From: Chloroflexota bacterium
GTDB taxonomy: Bacteria > Chloroflexota > UBA6077
DNA: 17,788 nt
Direction of reading: 5' to 3'
Assembly: GCA_021806765.1 (NCBI GenBank)
Contig: JAJZQR010000092.1
Location: 1-17,788, forward strand
Both the position numbers and the translations under genes were made by a program. This document shows positions 1 to 7,360 of this stretch, piece after piece. The notes beneath the pieces were generated by a model. It made no database searches. It was not told the DNA's origin and saw only the letters and a list, made by a program, of their open reading frames with translations. Positions within the stretch are counted from its first letter, which is position 1. Each line of letters opens with the position of its first letter.

Positions 1-83
1 CCTCGACCTCCGCGCTAGCTCGCCAACAGTATAGGTGACAACCACGTCTCTTCCAACCCAACATGCCGCGGTTGCCATCTCGC

Positions 84-92
84 TGCTATAAT
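84..92 (+). promoter_or_regulatory. Candidate extended -10 promoter
   Basis: A perfect TATAAT hexamer at 87-92 is preceded by TG one base upstream, giving TGCTATAAT, the extended -10 form that can work without a good -35. No convincing -35 lies 16-18 bases upstream. Transcription would start near position 99 and run to the activase start at 358. The call rests on the motif alone. Confidence 0.4.
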
Positions 93-97
93 GGGCT

Positions 98-126
98 GCC
101 CGGCAAGTACAAACTGCTTGCCGGGC
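98..126. terminator. Perfect 10-bp hairpin in the leader
   Basis: GCCCGGCAAG (98-107) and CTTGCCGGGC (117-126) form a perfect stem around a 9-base loop. No T-run follows, so it is not a classical intrinsic terminator. It lies directly after the -10 motif, so it could be the end of an upstream gene outside the window or a structure in the activase leader. Confidence 0.45.
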
Positions 127-191
127 TCTGTAGCGGTTCGCTGGAGCACCGGCGCTAGGCATCTGGCCTGAGACTGGGTGCACAACCAGAT

Positions 192-270
192 CGTCATGCC
201 CGCGAAAGCGGGCATCCAGGATGCTTGGTGCGCAGTGGTGGTCTGGACCCCCGCTTTCGCGGGGGTGACG
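192..270. repeat. REP-like inverted repeat pair, copy 1
   Basis: Two 28-base arms (192-219 and 243-270) are imperfect reverse complements. Each is itself a hairpin (CCCGCGAAAGCGGG, and CCCGCTTTCGCGGG), with outer ends CGTCAT and TGACG and inner ends CCAG and CTGG. The same design recurs at 17642-17713. Such paired elements are widespread mobile palindromes between bacterial genes. The frame of the activase runs open through it, but the real start lies downstream. Confidence 0.85.
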
Positions 271-357
271 AAGGGCAGACTATCTGGGGCCAGGTGCTTA
301 GGCCCCGCTCCCGCGCACCGGATACCCACACGAGGCCAACAGGTGGATGGGGCAGCC

Positions 358-3300
358 ATGGACGATAGATTGTATCTTGGGCTGGACATCGGTTCGGTAA
401 ACGTCCGAGTGGCGGTGGTCACCGAAGAGGGCCACCCGGTTCTCTTCGACAGCCAGCGGATCTACAAGGGGCCGGCCTCGGCGGTGTCGGCCCTCTTCGA
501 GCGGCTCGGCAGCCACATCCCCCTGGACAGCATCGGCGGGGCCGGGGTAACCGGCTCTGGACGCCACATCTACGGCGGCCAGGAGGGGTGGCAGCGGTTC
601 AGCTCCCCCTACGCCGCCATCACGGGCCTCCTCTCGGATCGGCCGGACCCCAGGACCATCGTCGCCATCGGCGGGCAGACAGCCCTGGTGATCGGCCTCT
701 CCGGAGGGCTGGAAAAGCCCTGGCGAGTAAGCCGTTCGCCCCTCTGCGCGGCCGGCACGGGCCGGTTCCTGGAGCAGCAAGCATCCCGCCTCGGCATCGC
801 CATCGAGGCCTTCGGCCCCATGGCCCTGGAGTGGAAGGAGGCCCCGCCCCGCATCGCAGCCCGCTGCAGCGTCTTCGCCAAGTCGGACCTGATCCACCTG
901 CAGCAGAAGGGGTGGCCCATCTCCGCCATGCTGGCGGGGCTGTCCGACAGCGTCGCCCGCATGATCGTGGCCCAGTGGCGGGATAGCTTCGAGCCGCCGG
1001 TGTACTGTATCGGCGGGGTAGCCGCCAACCAGGGAGTGGTGCGCGCCCTCTCGGCTGTGCTGGGGGGCGTGGAGGTGATCGTCCCCCCCGAACACGCCAA
1101 TCGGGATGCCCTGGGCGCCGCCCTCCTGGCGAGGAGGTCCGCCACTCGCCCGGCCGGCCTCTATCCCCCCGCGGGCCACGACGACCAGCTGTTCTCCCTG
1201 CCCCGCCGGTTGGAGGTCTCCGTCTCGTCGGACGGCTGGGCGCCGGTACAGCTGGGCGAGCAGGCGATCGACGTCGCCCTAGGAGTGGACGTGGGATCCA
1301 CCAGCACCAAGGCCGCGGTGATCGACCTGGAGGGCCGGGTGCTGGCCAAGAGCTACGTGATGACGGCCGGTCAGCCGCTGGAGGCCATCAAGCAGGTCAT
1401 GGGCAATCTGGTCCCCCAGGTCGAGGGGAGGGTGAAGGTGAGGGCCGCAGGAGTGACCGGCTCGGGTCGCTACCTGGTGGGCAACTTCATCGGCGCCGAC
1501 CTGATCAAGAACGAGATCACCGCCCAGACTCGAGCGGCGCTCCACATCGATCCCCAGGTGAACACCGTCTTCGAGCTGGGAGGCCAGGACTCCAAGTACG
1601 TCTACCTGGAGAATGGCACCGTCCTGGACTACCAGATGAACAAAGCCTGCGCGGCGGGGACCGGCAGCTTCATCGACGAACTGGCAGAGCAGCTGGGGGT
1701 CTCCACCCGCACCGGCGAGTTCGCCCGCCTCGCCTTCACCGCGGACAGCCAACTGGACCTGGGCGAGAAGTGCACCGCCTTCATGAGCCAGGCCGTCACC
1801 TCGGCCCAGCACGCGGGAGTGACGCTGGACGTCATCGTCTCCAGCCTCTCCACCTCCCTGGCCAAGAACTACCGCTCCAAGGTGGTGGGCACCCGCCGGG
1901 TGGGGGACAGGATCTTCCTGACCGGCGCCGTCTTCTACAACGACGCGGCGGTTTCGGCCTTCAAGGCGGAGTTCCCCGGGAAAACCCTGGTGGTGCCCCA
2001 GCACAAGGAGGTCACGGGAGCCATCGGCGCGGCCCTCCTGGCCCTGGAGGCGATGCCGGAAGGGGAGCGTTCCCGGTTCAAGGGCTTCGACGCGGTGGCT
2101 CGAGCCACCTACCGGCTCACCAACTTCACCTGTCACCGCTGCGAGAACAGCTGCGCCATCAGCTCCATGGTCACGAACACGGGAGACCGGCTGTTCTACG
2201 GGTCCCGATGCGACCTGTTCGACTCCAAGGCCCAGCGTGACGGGGGGACGGGGCGAAAGGGAGACGGGGGGACGGGGAGACAGGGAGACGCGGAGACCGG
2301 GGGACGCGGGGACACGGGGAAGGATTCCCCTCTTCCTGTAGGACAGACTCCCGATTCCTCCCCTCTCCCTCCGGAAGAGGCCCCCAATTCCTCCCCTTTC
2401 CCTCTAGAAGAGGGTCAGGTTGAGGGCTCACCCATCACTCATCACTCATCACTCATCACTCAGGACTCAGGACTCGGGGCTCAGGACCCGGCACGCAGTC
2501 CTCAGTCCTCAGCCCTCAGTCCTCAGAACCACCCCACCCCCTTCGACGAGCGGGAAAGGCTGCTGCTGGCCGGCTACGATCCATCCACCGGCACCGGGCC
2601 GGTAGTGGGCGTGCCCCGGGCCCTGATGGCTCTGGACCTGGCTCCCCTGCTGACGGGATTCCTCAACGCCCTCGGAGTCCGGGTGCGATACTCCTCGCCC
2701 ACCAACCAGAGGGTGATCGAGAAGTCGCTGGAGCTGGCTTACACCGACAGCTGCTTCCCCATCAAGCTGCTCCATGGCCACGTGGCCGAGCTGCTGCGGG
2801 AGGGCGCCGAGTTCGTCCTGATCCCGAACGCCATAAGGATGGGCGAGAGGAAGGGAGACGAGGATCAGCGCTACTCCTGCCCGCTGGTTCAGGCGGCCCC
2901 CTACATCGTTCGCTCCGTCTTCGGCCTGGGGGACCGGCTGCTGGACCTCATCATCGATCTGTCCCGAGGCGACGACTCGGTGATCCGCAGCTTCTCTGAG
3001 ATCGCCCAGCGGCTGGGTTTCAGCCGGGAGAAGGGCACCGAGGCCGCCCGCATGGCGCTGGCCTTCCAGCGCCGATTCGAGGCACAGCTCACCACGGCGG
3101 GGCGCAGAGTCCTCGACGACCTGGAGGCCGACCCGAAGGCCATCGGCGTCGTCCTGATGGCCCGCGCCTACAACGCCCAGGATGCGGGCGCCAACCTCGG
3201 CATGGCCCAGGAGCTGAGGAAGCTGGGCGTCGTGCCCATTCCGCTGGACTACCTGCCCCTGGACCAGGTGGACGTGCGGCAGATCTCCGACCGCCCCTAC

Positions 3301-4773
3301 TGGAACTACGAGCGGAAGCTGCTGGCCGCCGCGAAGCTGGTCGCCGAGCACCCGCAGCTGTTCGGCCTCTTCCTATCCAACTTCGGTTGCGGTCCCAACT
3401 CCATCATCCAGAACGTCGTCGAGGACATCATGGGCGGCAAGCCGCTGGGCCAGATCGAGCTGGACGAGCACGCCGCCGAGGCCGGCTACATCACCCGGTT
3501 GGAAGCCATGGTGGACACCATCCGCGGTTACAGCCGCTCGGGCCTGCAGCTGGCCGGAACGCCGGAGAGGTACACCCGGCGCGTTCCCTCTTCGGTGCGC
3601 TCGGGCCAGCACGTGCTGATCGCCCGCATGTCGGATCACGCCGAGGTTCTGGCGGCGGCCATGCGCTCCTTCGGGGTGAAGGCCCAGGTGCTGCCTGAGT
3701 CCGACGAGAGGAGCATGGCCCTCAGCCGCGACGTGACGAACGGCAAGGAGTGTCTCCCCTTCCGGGACACCCTGGGGGTGTTCCTCCGGATGGCCGAGGA
3801 GGGCTCCATCCCCCCACGGTCCCGGGCCATGATGGCCGGCTCCTTCGGTCCCTGCCGCCTGGGCAAGTACGCCCAGGAGCAGCAGAAGATCCTGGACGAG
3901 CGGGGCATCCAGCTGGAGGTCATGACCACCGTCTCCAACAACGCCTACTCCGATCTCGGCCTGGGTCCCCGCTTCGAGCTGCTGGCCTGGCAGGGGGTCC
4001 TGGCCGCCGACCAGCTGCAGAAGCTGCTCTGGACCACCCGCCCCTACGAACGGCGCCCGGGGGAGACCAACGAGGCGTACCAGCATTTCGTGGCGGAGCT
4101 GGTCGCCGCAATCGAGGGCCGGCGCACTCTGGAGCCGCTGATGCGGGAGGCCACGGCCACCTTCGGAGAGCTGCGGGATCCTGCCCTGCCCCGACGGCCC
4201 AGGGTGGGGATCAACGGAGAGATCTACCTACGGGCCAACCGCTTCTGCAATCAGGACCTGGTGGCCCTGTGCGAGGCCAACGGACTGGAGGCCGAGGTGG
4301 CCCCCATGTCGGAGTGGCTCAAGTACACCACCATGCGGAACCTGGAGGATGGCTGGGCCAACCGGGAGGCGGGCCGCACCCTCAAAGGGGCGCTGCGGAA
4401 GCTGGCCACCGACTACTACGAGAGGAAGGTAGCCTCCTGGTTCGAGGCCGTGATCCACGAACGGGAGCCGAGCACCCGGGATCTGCTGGCGGCCTCCGGC
4501 CGGTACCTGCCGAGCCGCAACGGGAGCGAGGCGATCCTCTCCCTGGGCAGCGGCGTCCGGCAGATGGCCGACCCCCACTTTGCCGGGGTGATCTCGGTGA
4601 TGCCCCACGGCTGCATGCCCGGCGGGATCGTGGCCGCCCTGGCCCAGGAGATCTCCAGGAAGTTCGACCACAAGCCCTGGATCAGCCTAACGTTCGACGG
4701 CTTCACCGACAAGGTGAATCCGGAGCGTATCGCCGACCTGGCCGAGCAACTGAAGCACCGGGCGGAGGGGTAA
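358..4773 (+). CDS. Fused acyl-CoA dehydratase / benzoyl-CoA reductase activase-like protein (BadF/HgdC ASKHA x2 + DUF2229 + HGD-D-like)
   Basis: This 1471-residue protein belongs to the large fused form of the 2-hydroxyacyl-CoA dehydratase activators, ATPases that pass an electron to the dehydratase or to benzoyl-CoA reductase. Two ASKHA domains are visible. Domain 1 (about 1-300) has phosphate loop DIGSVN and cysteines C130 (in CAAGTGRF) and C170. Domain 2 (about 308-560) has DVGSTSTK, GGQDSK near 408, C431 (in CAAGTGSF) and C472. The cysteine pairs match the [4Fe-4S] ligands of HgdC. A four-cysteine motif (C592, C595, C599, C618) precedes a repeat-derived insert (about 626-725). DUF2229 starts near 749, and an HGD-D-like region with C1132, C1166, C1297 and C1419 ends the chain. 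The start at ATG 358 follows AGGTGG and begins directly with the ATPase fold; the frame is open back to 178 but that stretch is REP DNA. No dehydratase subunits are in the window, so the substrate is unknown. Confidence 0.9.
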   Translation: MDDRLYLGLDIGSVNVRVAVVTEEGHPVLFDSQRIYKGPASAVSALFERLGSHIPLDSIGGAGVTGSGRHIYGGQEGWQRFSSPYAAITGLLSDRPDPRTIVAIGGQTALVIGLSGGLEKPWRVSRSPLCAAGTGRFLEQQASRLGIAIEAFGPMALEWKEAPPRIAARCSVFAKSDLIHLQQKGWPISAMLAGLSDSVARMIVAQWRDSFEPPVYCIGGVAANQGVVRALSAVLGGVEVIVPPEHANRDALGAALLARRSATRPAGLYPPAGHDDQLFSLPRRLEVSVSSDGWAPVQLGEQAIDVALGVDVGSTSTKAAVIDLEGRVLAKSYVMTAGQPLEAIKQVMGNLVPQVEGRVKVRAAGVTGSGRYLVGNFIGADLIKNEITAQTRAALHIDPQVNTVFELGGQDSKYVYLENGTVLDYQMNKACAAGTGSFIDELAEQLGVSTRTGEFARLAFTADSQLDLGEKCTAFMSQAVTSAQHAGVTLDVIVSSLSTSLAKNYRSKVVGTRRVGDRIFLTGAVFYNDAAVSAFKAEFPGKTLVVPQHKEVTGAIGAALLALEAMPEGERSRFKGFDAVARATYRLTNFTCHRCENSCAISSMVTNTGDRLFYGSRCDLFDSKAQRDGGTGRKGDGGTGRQGDAETGGRGDTGKDSPLPVGQTPDSSPLPPEEAPNSSPFPLEEGQVEGSPITHHSSLITQDSGLGAQDPARSPQSSALSPQNHPTPFDERERLLLAGYDPSTGTGPVVGVPRALMALDLAPLLTGFLNALGVRVRYSSPTNQRVIEKSLELAYTDSCFPIKLLHGHVAELLREGAEFVLIPNAIRMGERKGDEDQRYSCPLVQAAPYIVRSVFGLGDRLLDLIIDLSRGDDSVIRSFSEIAQRLGFSREKGTEAARMALAFQRRFEAQLTTAGRRVLDDLEADPKAIGVVLMARAYNAQDAGANLGMAQELRKLGVVPIPLDYLPLDQVDVRQISDRPYWNYERKLLAAAKLVAEHPQLFGLFLSNFGCGPNSIIQNVVEDIMGGKPLGQIELDEHAAEAGYITRLEAMVDTIRGYSRSGLQLAGTPERYTRRVPSSVRSGQHVLIARMSDHAEVLAAAMRSFGVKAQVLPESDERSMALSRDVTNGKECLPFRDTLGVFLRMAEEGSIPPRSRAMMAGSFGPCRLGKYAQEQQKILDERGIQLEVMTTVSNNAYSDLGLGPRFELLAWQGVLAADQLQKLLWTTRPYERRPGETNEAYQHFVAELVAAIEGRRTLEPLMREATATFGELRDPALPRRPRVGINGEIYLRANRFCNQDLVALCEANGLEAEVAPMSEWLKYTTMRNLEDGWANREAGRTLKGALRKLATDYYERKVASWFEAVIHEREPSTRDLLAASGRYLPSRNGSEAILSLGSGVRQMADPHFAGVISVMPHGCMPGGIVAALAQEISRKFDHKPWISLTFDGFTDKVNPERIADLAEQLKHRAEG
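2233..2532 (+). repeat. Heptamer and purine-rich repeat block inside the activase gene
   Basis: Three low-complexity tracts follow one another: GGGGACGGGGAGAC-type purine repeats (about 2238-2320), two units ending in GGAAGAGG or AGAAGAGG (about 2350-2412), and heptamers of the form TCACTCA, ACTCAGG and CCTCAGT (about 2430-2527). The total is close to 300 bases and stays in frame, adding about 100 residues rich in Gly, Ser, Pro and Gln. Sequences of this kind are normally intergenic. It lies between the four-cysteine motif and DUF2229. Confidence 0.8.
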
Positions 4774-4787
4774 AACCCCCTTTCCCC

Positions 4788-4818
4788 ATCCCCTTCCCCC
4801 ACGAGGGGGGAAGGGGAT
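4788..4818. repeat. CCTTCCCCC/GGGGGAAGG palindrome, copy 1
   Basis: Arms ATCCCCTTCCCCC (4788-4800) and GGGGGAAGGGGAT (4806-4818) pair perfectly over 13 bp around a 5-base loop. It begins 15 bases after the activase stop codon and could help end transcription, though no T-run follows. Relatives lie at 5294-5316, 5367-5394 and 16615-16640. Confidence 0.8.
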
Positions 4819-4837
4819 GAAGGCTACAAGGTCCATC

Positions 4838-5245
4838 TCACGGGTGGGGGGAGGCGAAAGCACTGACGATGGCAGCCAACACCGAAGGCAGGTCGTCTTC
4901 GACCTGCTCGGAACTGAAGCGAAGGAAGCGCAGGCCCAGACTCTCCAGGAGGCACTGACGATGCAGGTCGGCTTCGCGCTGCGACTCATGAACGGCACCA
5001 TCCACCTCTACTATGAGTCGCTCGCAGGAGCAGAAGAAATCCACCACAAAGGGACCGATTGGCTGCTGTCGCCGGAACCTGCGGCCACATAGCTGCTTGC
5101 TGCGAATGGCCTCCCACAGGATCGCTTCGCTGGGAGTGGGCCTCTTTCTTAACTCCCTGGCGACCTCGACCATCTTGGCGCGCAGCGACTCCGGCACGTC
5201 CCAGCGATCCCGAGTCTGCGCTGTCTCGGCGAAGTCCTCCGGCAC
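4838..5245 (-). CDS. DUF559 family endonuclease-like protein
   Basis: This 135-residue protein matches the usual length and layout of stand-alone DUF559 proteins, a Vsr-like branch of the PD-(D/E)xK nuclease fold. Visible hallmarks are an N-terminal helix ending LRKRPTPSEAILWEAIR, then LCGRRFRRQQPIGPFVVDFF, then LIVEVDGAVHE as the acidic catalytic strand, and a C-terminal LGLRFLRF strand. The start is GTG at 5243-5245, chosen because AGGAGGAG lies 5 bases upstream (5251-5258). The gene lies tail to tail with the activase gene. The cellular role of DUF559 proteins is unsettled; many occur alone near repeats. It could be a relic of a toxin module given the Rhs scraps next door, but nothing in the sequence proves that. 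Confidence 0.85.
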   Translation of the reverse strand: MPEDFAETAQTRDRWDVPESLRAKMVEVARELRKRPTPSEAILWEAIRSKQLCGRRFRRQQPIGPFVVDFFCSCERLIVEVDGAVHESQREADLHRQCLLESLGLRFLRFSSEQVEDDLPSVLAAIVSAFASPHP

Positions 5246-5293
5246 GACTTCTCCTCCTCAAGCCTGTAACGACCGTCCCCCTGCACCACACCT

Positions 5294-5316
5294 CTTCCCC
5301 ATTCTACAGGGGGAAG
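5294..5316. repeat. CTTCCCC/GGGGAAG palindrome, copy 2 (short)
   Basis: CTTCCCC (5294-5300) and GGGGAAG (5310-5316) form a 7-bp stem. It is a weaker member of the family seen at 4788, 5367 and 16615, and sits upstream of the DUF559 gene. Confidence 0.55.
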
Positions 5317-5341
5317 GCTTGCGGATCCCATGGGCTCACTA

Positions 5342-5844
5342 TCATCGGCCCCCGCCAGGCACCACACCCCTTCCCCCTTTCATGGGGGAAGGGGCAGGGG
5401 AAGGGGGTCGCATCACGATCATCGCGTTGCCGTACCGGTAGCTCTGGACGACGTTGCCGGCGGCATCTGTGAGGGCCCGCACCGAGCCGAGGCCGTCGGT
5501 GTGGTAGACGACGGGGTTGCCCGAAGAGTCGACGGCGTAGGCCAGGCCCAGGCCCCAGACGTACTTGCGGGTGCCGTCGTCCAGCAGCACGGGTAGGCTC
5601 GCGTTCACGTCGTAGACGTAGCTGGTTGTCGCAGCCCCCACGGTTTTCGAGGTGCGCTTCCCGTCCCCGTCGTAGGCGTAGCTGGCGCTCGTGCTGCCCA
5701 CCGTGGCCGTCTTCAGCCGGTTCGCCTGGTCGTAGCCGAAGCCGTCCGCCCCCCTCGCCACCAGGTTCCCGTTGGCGTCCACCGTGTAGCTCACAGTCCC
5801 GGCAGAGGCTATCCTGTCGGCCCGGTCGTAGCTATAGCCCGTTT
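5342..5844 (-). pseudogene. Rhs core fragment A
   Basis: This is a piece of an Rhs/YD-repeat core with no start and no proper end. It runs from GYSYDRADRI through YVWGLGLAYAVDSSGNPVVY and HTDGLGSVRALTD to VVQSYRY, and corresponds closely at DNA level to 8780-9190 of the intact rhs gene. Recognisable homology covers about 5427-5844. The end reads YRYGN where the intact gene has YRYDEYGN: nine bases are missing between two GTAC repeats. After that the frame runs into palindrome copy 3 and stops at 5342, adding about 20 unrelated residues. No ribosome binding site is seen, so expression is unlikely. Confidence 0.85.
5367..5394. repeat. CCTTCCCCC/GGGGGAAGG palindrome, copy 3
   Basis: CCCCTTCCCCC (5367-5377) and GGGGGAAGGGG (5384-5394) form a perfect 11-bp stem with a 6-base loop. 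It supplies the last codons of the broken Rhs fragment A, so it marks the breakpoint on that side. Confidence 0.8.
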
Positions 5845-5992
5845 TGCCAATGGCAATGCGACGGTGGTGAGCCGAAAGAGCTCGCTATGGGCACGGATCG
5901 CAGATGGGGTGGTCGCGGAGGGTGCCGCCACCATCACAGCGACACTCCATGGCGGCGACCCGCGACTCCAACTGATCCTCGCAGCAGACTCG
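5845..5992. other. Unassigned spacer with a possible gene scrap
   Basis: This is the gap between Rhs fragment A and the TPR gene. On the plus strand one frame reads ANGNATVVSRKSS and then DGVVAEGAATITATLHGG, which has the alternating look of an Ig-like beta domain. It has no support beyond that, and the frame then runs antisense to the TPR gene. I assign no function. Confidence 0.3.
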
Positions 5993-6745
5993 TCATCCGT
6001 CGCTCGGAGTCTCCAACTTGCGCAGAAGATCCTTGTACTTCAAATTAGTTGGATCGAGTCCTACCCCTCGACGAGCCTCCTCTCTGGCTTCCTCCAGCCT
6101 CCCGGAGTCCCTGAGGGCAAGCGCCAGGTGATAGTGGCCCAAGGGGGTCATCGTGCCGCACTGCGCCACGCCACTCAGCATCGATATCGCCCCCTCTACA
6201 TCTCCCATCCGGTACCCCACTTGACCGAGAACGTCCTTCGTCGCGACGTCATCCGGCTCCAGTGTGAGGATCCTCTGCAGCAATTCGGCGGCCTCGGGAA
6301 GCTGACCCTTGCCTATCTTCACCAGAGCCAGCTTACCGAGCGTCGCGCGATCGGTGGGTGCACCCCTCAGTGCTCGAGAGTAGGCCGTTTCAGCCTCGGC
6401 TGTGCGACCCATCTCGAACTCCACATCCCCAAGTGATCGCAGCAGTTGTCGATCTCCGGGCGCGACCCTCAGACCACGTTGGTAGGCATCCCTAGCCCTC
6501 GCCTTGTCGCCCATGCCTTCAAACCCCAGCCCTAGCATCCGATACCCGTCTGGCCAGTCGGGATCCGACGAAATCGCTGCGTTGGCATAGAACAGTGCTT
6601 TGTCCCAGTCGTGTTCAGCAATAGCTGTCCAACTGCGGTGTCCGAACCTGACCGCCTGGTCTCTGCTCTTTCCAATCGACAGTATCCAAAATGTGACTCG
6701 GCATATCGATCGTGCAGTCCACTTTCTGAGACTGAGTAGGCTCAT
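5993..6745 (-). CDS. TPR-repeat protein starting inside an Rhs fragment
   Basis: The frame encodes 250 residues, of which the last 205 or so are about six tetratricopeptide repeats, with the usual G-Y/A-P spacing in units such as AYQRGLRVAPGD, AYSRALRGAPTD and LQRILTLEPDD. TPRs are protein-binding scaffolds; the partner is unknown. The only ATG before the repeats is at 6743-6745, inside the Rhs codons for YYEP but in another frame, with GCGAGG four bases upstream. The first 35 residues do not look like TPR and are probably not ancestral, so the native 5' end may be lost. It follows an Rhs tip directly, the place where toxin-immunity genes lie, so it could be an orphan immunity or adaptor gene. 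It is visibly less G+C-rich than the Rhs core. The repeat fold is clear; the role is a guess. Confidence 0.7.
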   Translation of the reverse strand: MSLLSLRKWTARSICRVTFWILSIGKSRDQAVRFGHRSWTAIAEHDWDKALFYANAAISSDPDWPDGYRMLGLGFEGMGDKARARDAYQRGLRVAPGDRQLLRSLGDVEFEMGRTAEAETAYSRALRGAPTDRATLGKLALVKIGKGQLPEAAELLQRILTLEPDDVATKDVLGQVGYRMGDVEGAISMLSGVAQCGTMTPLGHYHLALALRDSGRLEEAREEARRGVGLDPTNLKYKDLLRKLETPSDG

Positions 6746-6862
6746 AGTACCTCGCCCTCAGGTACACCAGCCCCGTCTCGGGGTCGTACTGCTCGCCTGT
6801 GTATTGGAAGGGCTGCGTGATACTTCCCTGGCTAGAGGTGATGTTCCCGTACTCATCGTAGT
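6615..6862 (-). pseudogene. Rhs core fragment B
   Basis: Homology to the intact Rhs protein covers 6738-6862: DEYGNITSSQGS, then TGEQYDPETGLVYLRARYYEP. It matches 8685-8785 of the intact gene. The frame continues for about 45 unrelated residues to a stop at 6615, overlapping the start of the TPR gene in another frame. At its upstream end homology stops at DEYGN, where ROK gene sequence begins on the other strand. The GRFIGRDP motif that normally follows is missing. With fragment A it would rebuild one continuous core, but the order is swapped. Confidence 0.85.
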
Positions 6863-7197
6863 CGAGGGTCCCCCTCGACGAGATCACCGGCAAGAAGGTC
6901 ACGGAGTACGCCACTCACGGCGACTTCGCCTGCCGCCGGCTGATCCACGACGGCGGGGTCGCCCTGGGAGTCGGCATCGTGAACCTCGCCCACCTGTTCA
7001 ATCCTCAGAAGGTGATCCTGGGCGGGGGCGTGAGCCTGAACGCCGGCCCGATCCTGTGGGACGCCATCCGCGGGACGGTGCAGAACCGGGCCATGGAGTC
7101 GTGCAGGCGAGGGCTGGAGATCCTCCCAGCCGCGCTAGGCGACGATGCCGGCCTGCTGGGAGGGATCGCCGTGGCCACCGGCTTCGCGCGGGCATAG
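6862..7197 (+). pseudogene. ROK-family sugar kinase / regulator, C-terminal fragment
   Basis: About 110 codons remain, ending in TAG at 7195-7197. The reading VALGVGIVNLAHLFNPQ followed by KVILGGGVSL is the ROK C-terminal signature: the helix before the strand, then the GGG phosphate-binding turn. The closing segment LGDDAGLLGGIAVA is also typical. ROK proteins are glucokinase or N-acetylsugar kinases, or repressors; which type cannot be told from this end. An intact ROK kinase has about 300-320 residues, so the N-terminal two thirds, including the ATP-binding DxG motif and the zinc-binding cysteines, are missing. The frame closes just upstream at a TAG (6859-6861) lying in Rhs fragment B. 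The missing part is not elsewhere in the window. Confidence 0.8.
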
Positions 7198-7200
7198 TCC

Positions 7201-7223
7201 GCTTTGAGCGTCCCTCTCAAAGC
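7201..7223. terminator. Small hairpin after the ROK fragment
   Basis: GCTTTGAG (7201-7208) and CTCAAAGC (7216-7223) pair perfectly around a 7-base loop, three bases after the ROK stop codon. There is no T-run. Confidence 0.5.
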
Positions 7224-7240
7224 CAAGGATATGACAGGCT

Positions 7241-7268
7241 GCCGGGGAGGGTGAATACCCTCCCCGGC
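7241..7268. terminator. Strong 12-bp GC hairpin, probable bidirectional terminator
   Basis: GCCGGGGAGGGT (7241-7252) and ACCCTCCCCGGC (7257-7268) form a perfect stem with a GAAT tetraloop. It lies 43 bases after the ROK stop codon on one strand and about 90 bases after the HEAT-repeat gene on the other. The T-run of an intrinsic terminator is missing on both sides. Confidence 0.6.
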
Positions 7269-7360
7269 ACATCGCGCTAGACGGGGTTATCAGCCTCGGC
7301 TACAGATCCACGAGCTTACCGTCGTGGATGTGGTAGTCGATGTGGCAGGGCTCCTCGCGA

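Noticed and set aside
178..357. Upstream extension of the activase frame to a GTG at 178
   Set aside because: The added 60 codons are mostly the REP-like repeat, and ATG 358 begins directly at the ATPase fold with AGGTGG upstream.
2430..2530. Heptamer arrays as CRISPR or iteron origin
   Set aside because: The units are seven bases long without spacers, lie inside a gene, and no replication gene or AT-rich region is nearby.
3750..4820. Open frame of 356 codons on the plus strand in another phase
   Set aside because: It overlaps the activase gene, whose motifs are unmistakable, and is rich in Gly, Arg and Pro as usual for shadow frames in G+C-rich DNA.
5864..6436. Plus-strand open frame of 190 codons
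   Set aside because: From about 5995 on it is antisense to the TPR gene. Only the first 45 codons might be a scrap of something else.
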